This document shows positions 28,757 to 37,643 of a stretch of DNA of 64,000 nucleotides, piece by piece. The notes beneath the pieces were generated by a model that made no database searches, was not told where the DNA came from, and saw nothing but the letters and a program-made list of their open reading frames with translations. This stretch comes from Prolixibacteraceae bacterium (GTDB lineage Bacteria; Bacteroidota; Bacteroidia; Bacteroidales; Prolixibacteraceae): assembly GCA_025210775.1 (NCBI GenBank), contig JAOARB010000015.1:1-64000 (forward strand). Direction: 5' to 3'. Position numbers and translations under genes: made by a program. Numbering within the stretch: position 1 is the stretch's first letter; each line of letters opens with the position of its first letter.

Positions 28757-30286
28757 ATGAGTGAAAGAAAAGTTAGAGTTCGTTTCGCGCCGAGTCCAAC
28801 AGGACCTCTTCACATGGGAGGTGTACGAACTGCGTTATTCAACTACCTTTTTGCAAAGAAAAATGGTGGAGATTTTCTTCTTCGTATTGAAGATACAGAT
28901 CAAACAAGATACGTTCCTGGTGCAGAAGCATACATTATAGAAAGCCTTAAATGGTGTGGAATGCATATCGATGAAGGACCAGAGAACCCAGGAGAATGTG
29001 GCCCTTATCGTCAGAGTGAAAGAAAAGAGATCTATCGTCAATATGCTCTTCAATTAGTTGAAAGTGGAGATGCATACTATGCATTTGATACTCCTGAGGA
29101 GTTAGACGCAGTAAGATCAGCACACGAAGCAAAGAAAGAGACCTTCACATACAATGCTGCAACACGCATGTCTATGAGAAACTCTCTTTCAATGGACAAA
29201 GAAGAAGTGGAGAAACTTCTTGCTGAGAATGTTCCATGTGTGATTCGATTTAAAATGCCTACAGATCGTGAAGTTACAGATACTGATTTGATCCGTGGTA
29301 ATGTAAAATTCCAAGCGGCTCTACTTGATGACAAGGTACTTTACAAAGCGGATGGGATGCCAACCTATCACCTTGCCAATGTAGTAGATGATTACTTGAT
29401 GAATATCTCTCACGTGATCCGTGGAGAAGAGTGGCTACCATCACTTCCTCTTCATATCTTACTATACGAGAAACTAGGATGGGAAGCAAGCAGACCTCAA
29501 TTTGCACACCTTCCATTAATCCTAAAACCAGTAGGAAAAGGTAAACTAAGCAAAAGGGATGGAGACAAGCTAGGTTTCCCTGTATTCCCTCTAGAATGGC
29601 AAGATCCTAAAACAGGAGACATCTCAAGAGGATATCGTGAAGATGGATACCTTCCTGAAGCATTTATCAACATGTTGGCTCTTCTAGGCTGGAACTCTGG
29701 TACAGAACAAGAGATCTTCTCTATTGAAGAACTTTGTAACATCTTCTCTTTGGAAAGAGTTACAAAATCAGGAGCTCGTTTTGATCCAGAAAAGACAAAA
29801 TGGTTTAACCACCAATATGTTTCAACTCTTGACAACGCAAAACTTGTTGAACTATTCCAACCAACACTTGCAGCTAAAAATGTAAATGTTGAGAATATCG
29901 ATGTTGAAAATATCGTAGGAATGGTCAAAGAGAGAATCAGCTTTATCAACGAACTATGGGATCAAACAGCATTCTTCTTTGAAGATCCAACAAGCTACGA
30001 TCCTAAAGTAGTTAAGAAAAGATGGAAAGAAGCTGTTCCTGGATATGTTACAGAAATCAAAGAAGCTATTGCAACAGTAGAAGAGTGGGAAGCATCTAAA
30101 ATTAAAGAGACTGTTTCTGACTTAGTTAATAGCAAAGAATGGGGCTTCGGTCTTATTATGAATGCTTTACGTCTAGCTGTTGTTGGTGGTGGATTTGGTC
30201 CTGACCTATTCGAGATCTGTCAAATCATCGGAAAAGAAACGACACTACGTAGATTAGAGAATGCGGTACAAAATATCCAACGATAG
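28757..30286 (+). CDS. gltX: Glutamyl-tRNA synthetase
   Basis: Class I aminoacyl-tRNA synthetase of 509 residues that charges tRNA-Glu. The HIGH-type motif is PLHMGG at residues 17-22 in RFAPSPTGPLHMGG. The KMSKS-type motif is KLSKR at 263-267. The catalytic core also shows LRIEDTDQTRYVPGAE and PTYHLANVVDDYLMNISHVIRGEEW. The C-terminal anticodon-binding helical domain covers about residues 340-509. It stands alone, with a divergent upstream gene and its own terminator. Confidence 0.97.
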   Translation: MSERKVRVRFAPSPTGPLHMGGVRTALFNYLFAKKNGGDFLLRIEDTDQTRYVPGAEAYIIESLKWCGMHIDEGPENPGECGPYRQSERKEIYRQYALQLVESGDAYYAFDTPEELDAVRSAHEAKKETFTYNAATRMSMRNSLSMDKEEVEKLLAENVPCVIRFKMPTDREVTDTDLIRGNVKFQAALLDDKVLYKADGMPTYHLANVVDDYLMNISHVIRGEEWLPSLPLHILLYEKLGWEASRPQFAHLPLILKPVGKGKLSKRDGDKLGFPVFPLEWQDPKTGDISRGYREDGYLPEAFINMLALLGWNSGTEQEIFSIEELCNIFSLERVTKSGARFDPEKTKWFNHQYVSTLDNAKLVELFQPTLAAKNVNVENIDVENIVGMVKERISFINELWDQTAFFFEDPTSYDPKVVKKRWKEAVPGYVTEIKEAIATVEEWEASKIKETVSDLVNSKEWGFGLIMNALRLAVVGGGFGPDLFEICQIIGKETTLRRLENAVQNIQR

Positions 30287-30314
30287 AACATACCCATCTC
30301 AATAATAATATTTT

Positions 30315-30355
30315 AGAGGTTATCTTTCGTATGAAAGGTAACCTCTTTCTTTTTC
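30315..30355 (+). terminator. Rho-independent terminator after gltX
   Basis: AGAGGTTATCTTTC (30315-30328) pairs with GAAAGGTAACCTCT (30333-30346), with one G:T pair. TTCTTTTTC follows. Confidence 0.85.
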
Positions 30356-31116
30356 AAAACTTCAAACCATAAAACAAAGAAATAAGAAGACAATACGAGA
30401 GCTTACATAAAAATCTAAATCATTGAATCGAAGGAAATATTTTAATAAAGAATGACATAGGATTGATTATGGGTTTGTCCATGGTTCCTCCATGGTTCGT
30501 CCATGGTTCGTCCATGGTTTGTCCATCGATTTGGGGGTTTTCGATGGAGAAACCATGGAGCAACCATGGACAAACCATGAAGGAAGTACCTATTAATCCA
30601 CTATTTACCCAATGTATTTTTGTAATGAAATGAAGACAATAATATAATGGCATAGAGATCTCATAATAAAGATTAAATTTTTTTAGCCCCATATTATCAA
30701 CATTATGTTTTATCAAACAACATTGTGAAACTATCAATTGGCACATTATATGGAGTAAAAAATACCTACTTATAACAAAAGAACATAAGATTATTTCCAT
30801 ATTTAATACTAAGAACAATTGACCAAAGACCATGTAAGAAGGAGCTATGTTTATGAATTAGAAATGCAACACCACAGTGTTCGTTTCATAAAAAAAAGAC
30901 GAATTAAAATAGGTTAAATATTAATCATAATTTTAACAAAATACCCTAATCTAAGCTTATGTACTTAAAATCAGCCCATTCATTCAATGAATTTCTTTCA
31001 TCAAACATAACATAACATTTGTATCCTATGTATTATTGTATTTTTTTTGTAAATTATAACTCCAAAATTGAGTTATTAATTAACCAAGCAATCAATTACA
31101 TAAAGCGTTCACAGAT
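30356..31116. other. Long intergenic region containing a CCATGG repeat
   Basis: About 760 bp without a credible gene. It holds the 11-bp tandem/inverted repeat at 30476-30579 and otherwise AT-rich sequence. The only long frame (minus, 30420-30833) runs through the repeat and has no family resemblance. Confidence 0.55.
30476..30579. repeat. CCATGG-containing 11-bp tandem and inverted repeat (family B)
   Basis: The left arm repeats an 11-bp unit close to TCCATGGTTCG four to five times. The right arm (about 30548-30579) carries the same unit inverted. GGTTTGTCCATGGTTCCTCC on the left matches the complement of the right arm with one mismatch over 24 bp. The centre is a G-rich spacer. It shares the 11-bp period and inverted layout of family A but not its sequence. 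Confidence 0.75.
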
Positions 31117-32691
31117 ATGAGACCTCTTCTTTTTTGCATATTTATCTCATGTATGTTCTTTTCATGTCAAAAGAACGAGTTAAATTATATACCAGAAGTA
31201 GCAACACGGCCCGAAAATATTCAATTGAATCAAGGGTTTGTTGAGCAACGTATGAATTTAGAAGGAATCTTCTCTGATAAAGATGGAGAACCTCTACAAA
31301 TTTCAGCACTCTCCAATGCGATTGAAGTCGTAGAAACGAAAATTGAGGGTACAGAATTGGTAATCAGCGAAAAAGGGAATGGTAATACGAAGATTACCTT
31401 ACGTGCTACAGACAGTATGGGAGATTATACTGAGACGAATTTCTCTGTTGCAGTAACCCCTCCATATTTACGTTTTGCAGTATTGTCTGACCTTCACTAC
31501 ATGGATGAGAGTCTTTTAGGCTCTACAGGTTCAGCCATACAGATAGAGAAAAATCAAAATCCATTAATGTTTGAGAGAAGTGGCATTATCATTCCTCAAA
31601 CGATAGAAATGATTGCAAGTAACTTTCAACCTAAAGTACTTGTAGTAAATGGGGATCTAACAAAAGATGGATCTTTAGTATCACATCAAGCAATCATCAC
31701 CCAATTAGAGAATGCATCTAAACTTGGTATTCGCGTATTGGTTATTCCTGGAGCAAGAGATATTAATAATTTTAACGCATCACGATATAGTGGAGATAAT
31801 AAAACATCTGTTCCCTCCATCAGTGTGGAAAAATTCAAAACGCTATATCATAATTTTGGATACGATATTGCCTTCAGCCAAGACCACAACTCTTTAAGCT
31901 ACGCATGTGAACCGCAAAAAGGAATATATGTATTGATGTTAGACACCAATCAGTACGAAGAAAATAGCGATTCTTCTCCATACAATGACAAGAGTAAGTT
32001 AAAGCCTGAAACAATTGAATGGATCAAGACCATCATAGAACAAGCTAAAGATGAAAGAAAGACCATTCTTACGTTTATGCATGGTGCGTTCCTTGAGACC
32101 TTTGAAGGAGAAGCAACGCACTTCCCAGAGCATCTTATGGAGAATGCGAACGAAGTGGCAAATACACTCGCAAACTTAGGACTAAAGGTTGTATTCACAG
32201 GACACAATCACATTCAAGATATTACCGAATATATATCTGATGAAGGCAACAAGATCACACAAGTTGAAACAGGATCTCTTCTTGCATATCCAAACCCTTT
32301 TAGAATCATTGAGCTAAAAACAAATCAGCAGTTATCGATAAAGTCTAGAACATTCAGTCAATTCTATATGGGAAGCGAAGGAGCGAATTTCGAATCAACA
32401 TCGAAAAGTGAATTCTCTAAACATTACTCAGTTTATATAAATAATATACTTAGCTCTCGATTCAACGTAACAGGAGACCTACTTACTATTGGAACAAATT
32501 CTGCAACAGAAGTTGGTTGTATTCATTCCAAAGGAGATGAAGTCAGACCTGATGATAACAGTTGGATTGGTATAGGAATGCTAAAAGGGAATAAAGGTTC
32601 TGTTCGTGAAGCTGGGGTTATGCTAGAGAAAATGGACACAGATAAATTTCCACCAGACAACAACTTTACACTTTATTTATCAGGCAATTAG
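31117..32691 (+). CDS. Calcineurin-like metallophosphoesterase lipoprotein with an altered active site
   Basis: A 524-residue predicted lipoprotein. The signal peptide has a lipobox ending MFFSC (Cys17). A cadherin- or Ig-like beta domain covers about residues 30-112 (DKDGEPLQISALS..., LRATDSMGDYTETNFSVAV). A calcineurin-like phosphoesterase domain covers about 118-400. Metal motifs seen are SDLHYMD, NGDLTKDG, FMHGA and GHNH. The usual GNHD motif, which supplies a metal-bridging Asn and the catalytic His, reads GARD in IPGARDINN. The C-terminal 120 residues are unassigned. It is probably attached to a membrane. The substrate is unknown, and catalysis may be reduced or absent. Confidence 0.82.
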   Translation: MRPLLFCIFISCMFFSCQKNELNYIPEVATRPENIQLNQGFVEQRMNLEGIFSDKDGEPLQISALSNAIEVVETKIEGTELVISEKGNGNTKITLRATDSMGDYTETNFSVAVTPPYLRFAVLSDLHYMDESLLGSTGSAIQIEKNQNPLMFERSGIIIPQTIEMIASNFQPKVLVVNGDLTKDGSLVSHQAIITQLENASKLGIRVLVIPGARDINNFNASRYSGDNKTSVPSISVEKFKTLYHNFGYDIAFSQDHNSLSYACEPQKGIYVLMLDTNQYEENSDSSPYNDKSKLKPETIEWIKTIIEQAKDERKTILTFMHGAFLETFEGEATHFPEHLMENANEVANTLANLGLKVVFTGHNHIQDITEYISDEGNKITQVETGSLLAYPNPFRIIELKTNQQLSIKSRTFSQFYMGSEGANFESTSKSEFSKHYSVYINNILSSRFNVTGDLLTIGTNSATEVGCIHSKGDEVRPDDNSWIGIGMLKGNKGSVREAGVMLEKMDTDKFPPDNNFTLYLSGN

Positions 32692-32767
32692 AAGACACCT
32701 GACTTATATAGGAGATAAAGTCGAATTAATAATTTAACATATATTTTACTTTATAACAACTTTTTTA

Positions 32768-32775
32768 TACATTTG
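32768..32775 (+). promoter_or_regulatory. Candidate -7 element in the gap after the phosphoesterase gene
   Basis: TACATTTG matches TAnnTTTG. With the terminator at 32862-32895 it would bound a transcript of about 110 nt with no open frame. No good -33 element was found. Confidence 0.3.
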
Positions 32776-32861
32776 CATCAGTATCCTAAAAAGAAGCACT
32801 AGTTAATAGATTAATTCTATTATTTCTTCTAGGATAGATGATTAGGCAAATTTTGGTTTTT

Positions 32862-32895
32862 ACCCCATCATAATTCCATATGATGGGGTTTTTTA
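32862..32895 (+). terminator. Rho-independent terminator
   Basis: ACCCCATCAT (32862-32871) pairs perfectly with ATGATGGGGT (32880-32889) and is followed by TTTTT. It lies 170 bp after the phosphoesterase stop, so it ends either that mRNA or a separate short RNA. Confidence 0.85.
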
Positions 32896-33237
32896 TGCAC
32901 CAAAAATAGACCTGTTGACAACTTACCGAATACTCCATCCATAAAAGACAGAGAAAAGACGTAAAACCCTAGAGCAAAAGACAGGAATGGATCATATATC
33001 TGTAAAACAACAGGATAAACACACACAAAAACACAACACACAAATCACTGATAATAACGGAATATAACATATAAATGTTAACAAAATACTAAAGCCACTA
33101 ATTCTATTTATTTTTATTAACATTATACATATATTTGGATAATACAGTAGTAGTATTATAGACAATATTATCCACAAAATAGAACATACTCCTTTGAATC
33201 CAACATAGGAGAGATGTTAGAAACTAAAACGGGGATC
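32896..33237. other. Intergenic region without recognisable gene
   Basis: AT-rich sequence between the terminator and the cruciform at 33238. No gene was recognised. A single TTATCCACA at 33168-33176 looks like a DnaA box but stands alone. Confidence 0.45.
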
Positions 33238-33297
33238 GTGGCGAAATTCTCTCTATTATTTAAACTATTCAAAATAGTTAATGAGAGAATTCGCCAC
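33238..33297. repeat. Large cruciform-like inverted repeat downstream of the EptA-like gene
   Basis: GTGGCGAAATTCTCTC (33238-33253) pairs with GAGAGAATTCGCCAC (33283-33297), with a single bulged A. An inner stem, AACTATT (33263-33269) with AATAGTT (33273-33279), sits inside. Neither strand has a clear T-run. It lies 69 bp past the stop of the minus-strand gene. Confidence 0.7.
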
Positions 33298-33365
33298 TCT
33301 TTACGACAATAAGTAAAGAGAAGCTCTATCTCTATTTCCAACAAATCATTCAATCCAATAAGATA

Positions 33366-35051
33366 TCAATCAAAAAGGTATAACTTAGAATCGGCTCCAA
33401 CTACACTCATCTTCTCTGGCGAACTCATTTCCTTGTCACAAAAAGTCGTATTAGGAAGTGAGAATTGTGTTTTGAAAGAAGAAAGCTTACAAAGGAAGTC
33501 CATAAAATAGTTACACGTAAAACGATTATTTCTCTGTTGAATTACACGATCTAGAAGTTGTGCATGATTGGTTTTAAACGCATCATTAAATTGAAGAAGA
33601 AGAGGTACACGTATCTCCTGTTTTGTAGGTTCGGATAATCCATGCAAAAAGACATCCTTTTCTCCTAACATCTCACCATGATCAGACACATATACCAGAA
33701 TGGTTGGTACAGATAACTGTTGTACCTCTTTATAAAGTTCATACAATAGATAATCTGTTGCAACAATAGTGTTATCATAACTATTAATCATCAAATCTTT
33801 ATGATGAGTCATTTCAGTCACACTCATTTTGTCATCTATCGTGGGAGTAAATTTAAAGAATTGTTCCCGACACCTTTGATTATATCTAAAATGACTTCCC
33901 ATAGTATGCAATACATAGAACCTATTGCCAGATGTTAAGGCATTTGTTCTTATCGACTCTCTAAATCGACTTAACACCATTTCATCATCACTATGAGCTT
34001 GTTTTGAATAACAATAAACAACAGTGTCCGACTGTTGACTATATTTATTTATGATGCTTTCATTTGAATATTTCTGAGATGTAAACCAATAAATCTGATA
34101 TCCTAGATGCTTATAAGCAGCCACAATTGGAAGAGAGGAATACTCCGCTTTCATATTCATGGATGTAGCAGGACTCATCAATATTGGAACACTTTTAATG
34201 GTAAGATTCGCTCCAGAATAAGCATTAGGAAAGGCCACCATATTGGTACAACTATCTTTTAAGAGAGGGGTAGTATCTCGACTATAACCAAAGAGGCTCC
34301 AATGATCAACACGAGAAGATTCTCCAATAACAAAGATCACATTTAGATGCTCCTTTTGGCCCTCTATAACATGTATATCATAGTTAAATTGTTTAATGTT
34401 ATGCTCATAATTTAAAGTTAGTCGATATGAAGCAATAGACTCAATTAATACATCGACAAAATTAAAAGAAGAGAGGTTGTGTGACAATTCGTCTCTTGCG
34501 TAAAACGCTCCAATCTTAGTACAATTGTAAAAAGACGATCTATGGTCATATTTTTTTATCTTATTAATATGCCACATTAAAAAGGGAAGGTAAATAATTA
34601 TCCCCAAGGACAGATAGGCCCATCTAAAGGAGCGTGGGATATTTACTTTTCTTGGTTTAAAGAGAAAAGCAATCCACCCTATCGATAGGATAATAAACAA
34701 AAATAGGAACTTCCAAGAAGCCATTATTAACTCACCAGCCTCCTGTATATTGGTATGAAAAACAGACAACAGGACATCGACATTTAGAAACTGTGCACGT
34801 ATCAATAGGCTTAGCAATTGGGAGAAAATAGGTATAATCAATAAAAGTCCTAGATATTTTGCTTTATTCCAGTTGATCATCACAAATGGGAAAGCAATTA
34901 ACCAAGCATCGGCAGTAAAATAGAACACTATTTTCTTCCAAGTAAGAATGTCTATATTCAAAAAGAGATAGCTTAAGGATGGTATTAAAGAAAATAAAAG
35001 TAGGACAGATATTAGGAAACTCCATGGTAAGGTTCGCATATTTTGGTTCAT
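33366..35051 (-). CDS. EptA-like phosphoethanolamine transferase (sulfatase fold)
   Basis: A 561-residue inner-membrane enzyme with five N-terminal transmembrane helices (about residues 10-170) and a periplasmic sulfatase/alkaline-phosphatase-fold domain (about 230-540). Motifs include VIGESSRVDHWSLFGYSRDTTPLL (metal-binding Glu), SGANLTIKSVPILMSPA (candidate catalytic Thr), LHTMGSHFRYNQRC, and YVSDHGEMLGEKDVFLHG (metal-binding Asp/His). Family members move phosphoethanolamine from phosphatidylethanolamine to lipid A or other glycans, which can alter polymyxin sensitivity. The actual acceptor here is unknown. Met5 is an alternative start. Confidence 0.88.
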   Translation of the reverse strand: MNQNMRTLPWSFLISVLLLFSLIPSLSYLFLNIDILTWKKIVFYFTADAWLIAFPFVMINWNKAKYLGLLLIIPIFSQLLSLLIRAQFLNVDVLLSVFHTNIQEAGELIMASWKFLFLFIILSIGWIAFLFKPRKVNIPRSFRWAYLSLGIIIYLPFLMWHINKIKKYDHRSSFYNCTKIGAFYARDELSHNLSSFNFVDVLIESIASYRLTLNYEHNIKQFNYDIHVIEGQKEHLNVIFVIGESSRVDHWSLFGYSRDTTPLLKDSCTNMVAFPNAYSGANLTIKSVPILMSPATSMNMKAEYSSLPIVAAYKHLGYQIYWFTSQKYSNESIINKYSQQSDTVVYCYSKQAHSDDEMVLSRFRESIRTNALTSGNRFYVLHTMGSHFRYNQRCREQFFKFTPTIDDKMSVTEMTHHKDLMINSYDNTIVATDYLLYELYKEVQQLSVPTILVYVSDHGEMLGEKDVFLHGLSEPTKQEIRVPLLLQFNDAFKTNHAQLLDRVIQQRNNRFTCNYFMDFLCKLSSFKTQFSLPNTTFCDKEMSSPEKMSVVGADSKLYLFD

Positions 35052-35257
35052 GATATTCTGTTTTATAACAAATAAAAAAAAACGCTCTAGTATTCGATTC
35101 TTTTATTCCCCTACTCCTTAAACATAACTATTATGTCATTCCCATATTCACACTACATCCCCTGATATGAATTAACAAAAATCAATTAGAATCGACATAA
35201 CACCCTAAATTAAAACATTCTTACTACCTAACAATAAACTATCTAGATAAAGATCCA

Positions 35258-35839
35258 TCATGAAGATAAAATGGAAAGATTTTGAACTATTTTTCGACAT
35301 TTCCGAACTCTAGAGACAATAGCAGGAGCAGTCTCTTCTGATAAACGCTCAAGCATCCACTCTAATTCAGTAAGCAAATCAGGCTCAAGAACAACCGCTT
35401 TAGAGAACAGCTCTAAAGTATTGCAACGAACAGCAACAGCGACATCGATATCCATAGTGAGTTCCACACATTTGCTTAGGAAGTAAGGTTCAAAAAGGGG
35501 AGGGTTAGGATCACACACAATGACTCTTGTGACCGACCTTAAAGCGGAATTGTCTTTTAATTGAAGAAAAATTCTCAAGATATTATCTTGAAAGAAATGA
35601 GCCAAGAATGGACGACTTACTAATAGAGAATCCATAAGCCAAAACATACGCTTCTTATACTCATTTTCGGGAAGAGTACAGCGATCTATAAGACACATCA
35701 GATAGGGCATATTTAGTGAAAATCGATCACACCAGAAATCCATATCACTCTTGGATGAAACCATTCGGTGTTCTTCTTTTAATATTTTCACACTATCTTT
35801 TTGATACACTACATCTGACGTTATCCTACTTATAATCAT
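35258..35839 (-). CDS. Conserved-looking helical protein of unknown function
   Basis: A 193-residue soluble, mainly alpha-helical protein with Leu-rich amphipathic stretches (SLLVSRPFLAHFFQDNILRIFLQL near residue 70; LLTELEWMLERLSEETAPAIVSRVRKCRKIV near the end). The pattern is reminiscent of HEAT-like helical pairs. No signal peptide or catalytic motif is evident, and I do not recognise the family. It is transcribed away from the trp operon. Met26 is an alternative start. Confidence 0.6.
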   Translation of the reverse strand: MIISRITSDVVYQKDSVKILKEEHRMVSSKSDMDFWCDRFSLNMPYLMCLIDRCTLPENEYKKRMFWLMDSLLVSRPFLAHFFQDNILRIFLQLKDNSALRSVTRVIVCDPNPPLFEPYFLSKCVELTMDIDVAVAVRCNTLELFSKAVVLEPDLLTELEWMLERLSEETAPAIVSRVRKCRKIVQNLSILSS

Positions 35840-35999
35840 TAGATTAAACCTATTACATTATATATGTTTACAGAATATTAATATACACAATAAATGTTTA
35901 TATTTTTCACCAATACTTTGATTTATTAAAAAAAATACATTCCTTTGGCAAAACGATACATGAGGAAGTTCCTTTCATTAGTATCATTTTTATAATTGC

Positions 36000-36058
36000 A
36001 ATATGGCTTTGGTGGGGCACTCTAACGCAAGAGTATTTTTAAGCCATATTGATTTTTT
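36000..36058 (+). terminator. Terminator-like structured RNA upstream of the trp leader
   Basis: AATATGGCTT (36000-36009) pairs perfectly with AAGCCATATT (36041-36050), with an inner ACTCT/AGAGT stem, and is followed by GATTTTTT. It sits 24 bp before the trpL start, on the same strand and with no gene before it. It may end a short upstream RNA or form part of the trp leader. Confidence 0.55.
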
Positions 36059-36073
36059 AGAAAAATAATTTCA

Positions 36074-36142
36074 ATGCAATATAATATTTTAAATATTTCT
36101 TGGTGGTGGCTAATCTTATCGCGAATACGTGACGAGAGATAG
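36074..36142 (+). CDS. trpL: trp operon leader peptide
   Basis: A 22-codon open frame, too short for standard gene calling. Codons 10-12 are three consecutive TGG (Trp) codons at 36101-36109. The stop TAG is at 36140-36142. It precedes a strong terminator hairpin and trpE, exactly as in classical transcription attenuation. A ribosome starved for Trp-tRNA would stall at codons 10-12. No strong ribosome-binding site is visible, which is normal in this phylum. Confidence 0.85.
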   Translation: MQYNILNISWWWLILSRIRDER

Positions 36143-36208
36143 CTTTATGCGCCTATACCAAGGAATAAGAAAAGCGTTTTATCGGTCACGATAAAACGCT
36201 TTTTTTTT
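36099..36208 (+). promoter_or_regulatory. trp attenuator with alternative RNA structures
   Basis: The Trp-codon segment can pair with a later segment: CTTGGT (36099-36104) with ACCAAG (36157-36162). An antiterminator can form between GATAGCTTT (36138-36146) and AAAGC (36171-36175) plus TATC (36180-36183). The terminator is AAAGCGTTTTATCG (36171-36184) with CGATAAAACGCTTT (36189-36202), a 4-nt loop and nine T. The leader stop codon lies inside the antiterminator strand. A ribosome that finishes trpL would therefore block antitermination, while stalling at the Trp codons would favour it. Confidence 0.85.
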
Positions 36209-36236
36209 GCTCCATTTCAAAAAAACATTAGCACTT

Positions 36237-37643
36237 ATGAATAAGATATTGATTAAAACAAATACAAAACAGATTCTTGCAGACACCATTACTCCTGTAA
36301 GTATCTATTTAAAGATCAGAGACCTATTTCCGAATGCCATTCTTCTGGAGAGTTCGGATTATCATGGCAATGAAGATAGCAGATCTTTTATTGCTTTTAA
36401 TCCTCTTGCTTCTTTTGAGGTGGACCAAAATAAGATAAAAGAGACCTATTTTGGGGAAGAATCAATCCTACAAGTCGAAGGAGATATTACAGTTCCTGAT
36501 AGACTCGAATCTTTCTACAAAAGGTTTGCTGTAGACAAAAGAAAAGAGGTGCCAATGAATGGTATCTTTGGATATGTAGGCTATGATGCAATACCTTATT
36601 TTGAAGATATTAAGTTTAAAGACAACATAAATGATGCCCATCATATTCCTGAGATACGTTATGATTTTTACCAAGTAATTGTTGTAATCAACCATCATAA
36701 GAACACCATACAAATCATAGAGAATACACGCGAATTTGAGGCTTCAAAGATTGACTATTACGAGCAACTTATTCAAAAAGCTCCTTTCTCTACCTTCCCT
36801 TTTAATGTGTTAGATGAAGAGAAATCCAATATCGATAACGACACCTATAAAGAGATGGTTACCAAAGCCAAAGAACACTGTTATAGAGGCGATGTATTCC
36901 AAATGGTGTTATCTCGTCAATTTAGACAATGCTTTCATGGCGACGAATTTAATGTCTACCGAGCACTACGAAGCATTAACCCGTCACCATACCTGTTCTA
37001 TTTTGACTATGGTAATTATAAGATCTTTGGATCATCACCTGAAGCCCAATTGCAGATTAAAAAGAATACCGCTTCAATACATCCTATTGCAGGGACATTT
37101 AGAAGAACAGGTAACGACCTAAAAGATCAAGAGTTAGCGAAGAAATTGTCTGAAGACAAAAAAGAGAATGCAGAACATGTCATGTTAGTTGATCTTGCGA
37201 GAAACGATTTAAGTATACACGCTAAAGATGTGACAGTAGAGACTTTTAGAGAAGTACAATACTACTCTCATGTTCTTCATTTGGTTTCAAGAGTTAATGG
37301 AACTCTTAAAGCAAATCAAAATCCATTTGAAGTCTTTGGTAGTAGTTTCCCTGCAGGAACACTCTCTGGGGCACCTAAATACAAAGCAATGGAGCTGATT
37401 GATAAATACGAAAACCAAAGTCGAAGTTACTATGGTGGAAGTATTGGATTTCTTTCTTTCCAAGGTGATTTTAACCATGCCATCATGATTCGATCATTCC
37501 TTAGTAAAAACCAAACACTTTACTATCAAGCAGGAGCAGGCGTAGTTGCAAAATCATCTGAGGAAAATGAACTACAAGAAGTTAACAACAAATTAGCAGC
37601 ACTTAAAAAGGCCATTGTGATGGCACAAACTATCGAATCATGA
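36237..37643 (+). CDS. trpE: Anthranilate synthase component I
   Basis: A 468-residue chorismate-binding enzyme that makes anthranilate with TrpG-supplied ammonia, the first committed step of tryptophan synthesis. The N-terminal feedback site LLES followed ten residues later by Ser (near residues 28-42) is present, so Trp inhibition is expected. The C-terminal chorismate-binding core has FGSSPEAQLQI, HPIAGTFRRTG, ENAEHVMLVDLARNDL and FPAGTLSGAPK. The frame is open from 36207, which lies in the terminator T-run. ATG 36237 is therefore the start. It overlaps trpG by 4 bp (ATGA). Confidence 0.96.
   Translation: MNKILIKTNTKQILADTITPVSIYLKIRDLFPNAILLESSDYHGNEDSRSFIAFNPLASFEVDQNKIKETYFGEESILQVEGDITVPDRLESFYKRFAVDKRKEVPMNGIFGYVGYDAIPYFEDIKFKDNINDAHHIPEIRYDFYQVIVVINHHKNTIQIIENTREFEASKIDYYEQLIQKAPFSTFPFNVLDEEKSNIDNDTYKEMVTKAKEHCYRGDVFQMVLSRQFRQCFHGDEFNVYRALRSINPSPYLFYFDYGNYKIFGSSPEAQLQIKKNTASIHPIAGTFRRTGNDLKDQELAKKLSEDKKENAEHVMLVDLARNDLSIHAKDVTVETFREVQYYSHVLHLVSRVNGTLKANQNPFEVFGSSFPAGTLSGAPKYKAMELIDKYENQSRSYYGGSIGFLSFQGDFNHAIMIRSFLSKNQTLYYQAGAGVVAKSSEENELQEVNNKLAALKKAIVMAQTIES

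Noticed and set aside
29497..29949. A 150-codon frame on the minus strand
   Set aside because: It lies wholly inside gltX on the opposite strand; gltX is certain.
30476..30579. Repeat array considered as a CRISPR
   Set aside because: Units are 11 bp, directly adjacent, and partly inverted. There are no unique spacers of 25-40 bp and no cas genes nearby.
30420..30833. A 137-codon frame on the minus strand
   Set aside because: It runs through the CCATGG repeat, has an unnatural composition, no family resemblance and no promoter or terminator.
33168..33176. Perfect DnaA box TTATCCACA
   Set aside because: A single box is expected by chance in AT-rich DNA of this length; no dnaA/dnaN or cluster of boxes is near.
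36003..36068. A 21-codon ATG frame inside the hairpin upstream of trpL
   Set aside because: It has no Trp codons or other telling run and no known relative; its overlap with an RNA structure explains its conservation-like look.
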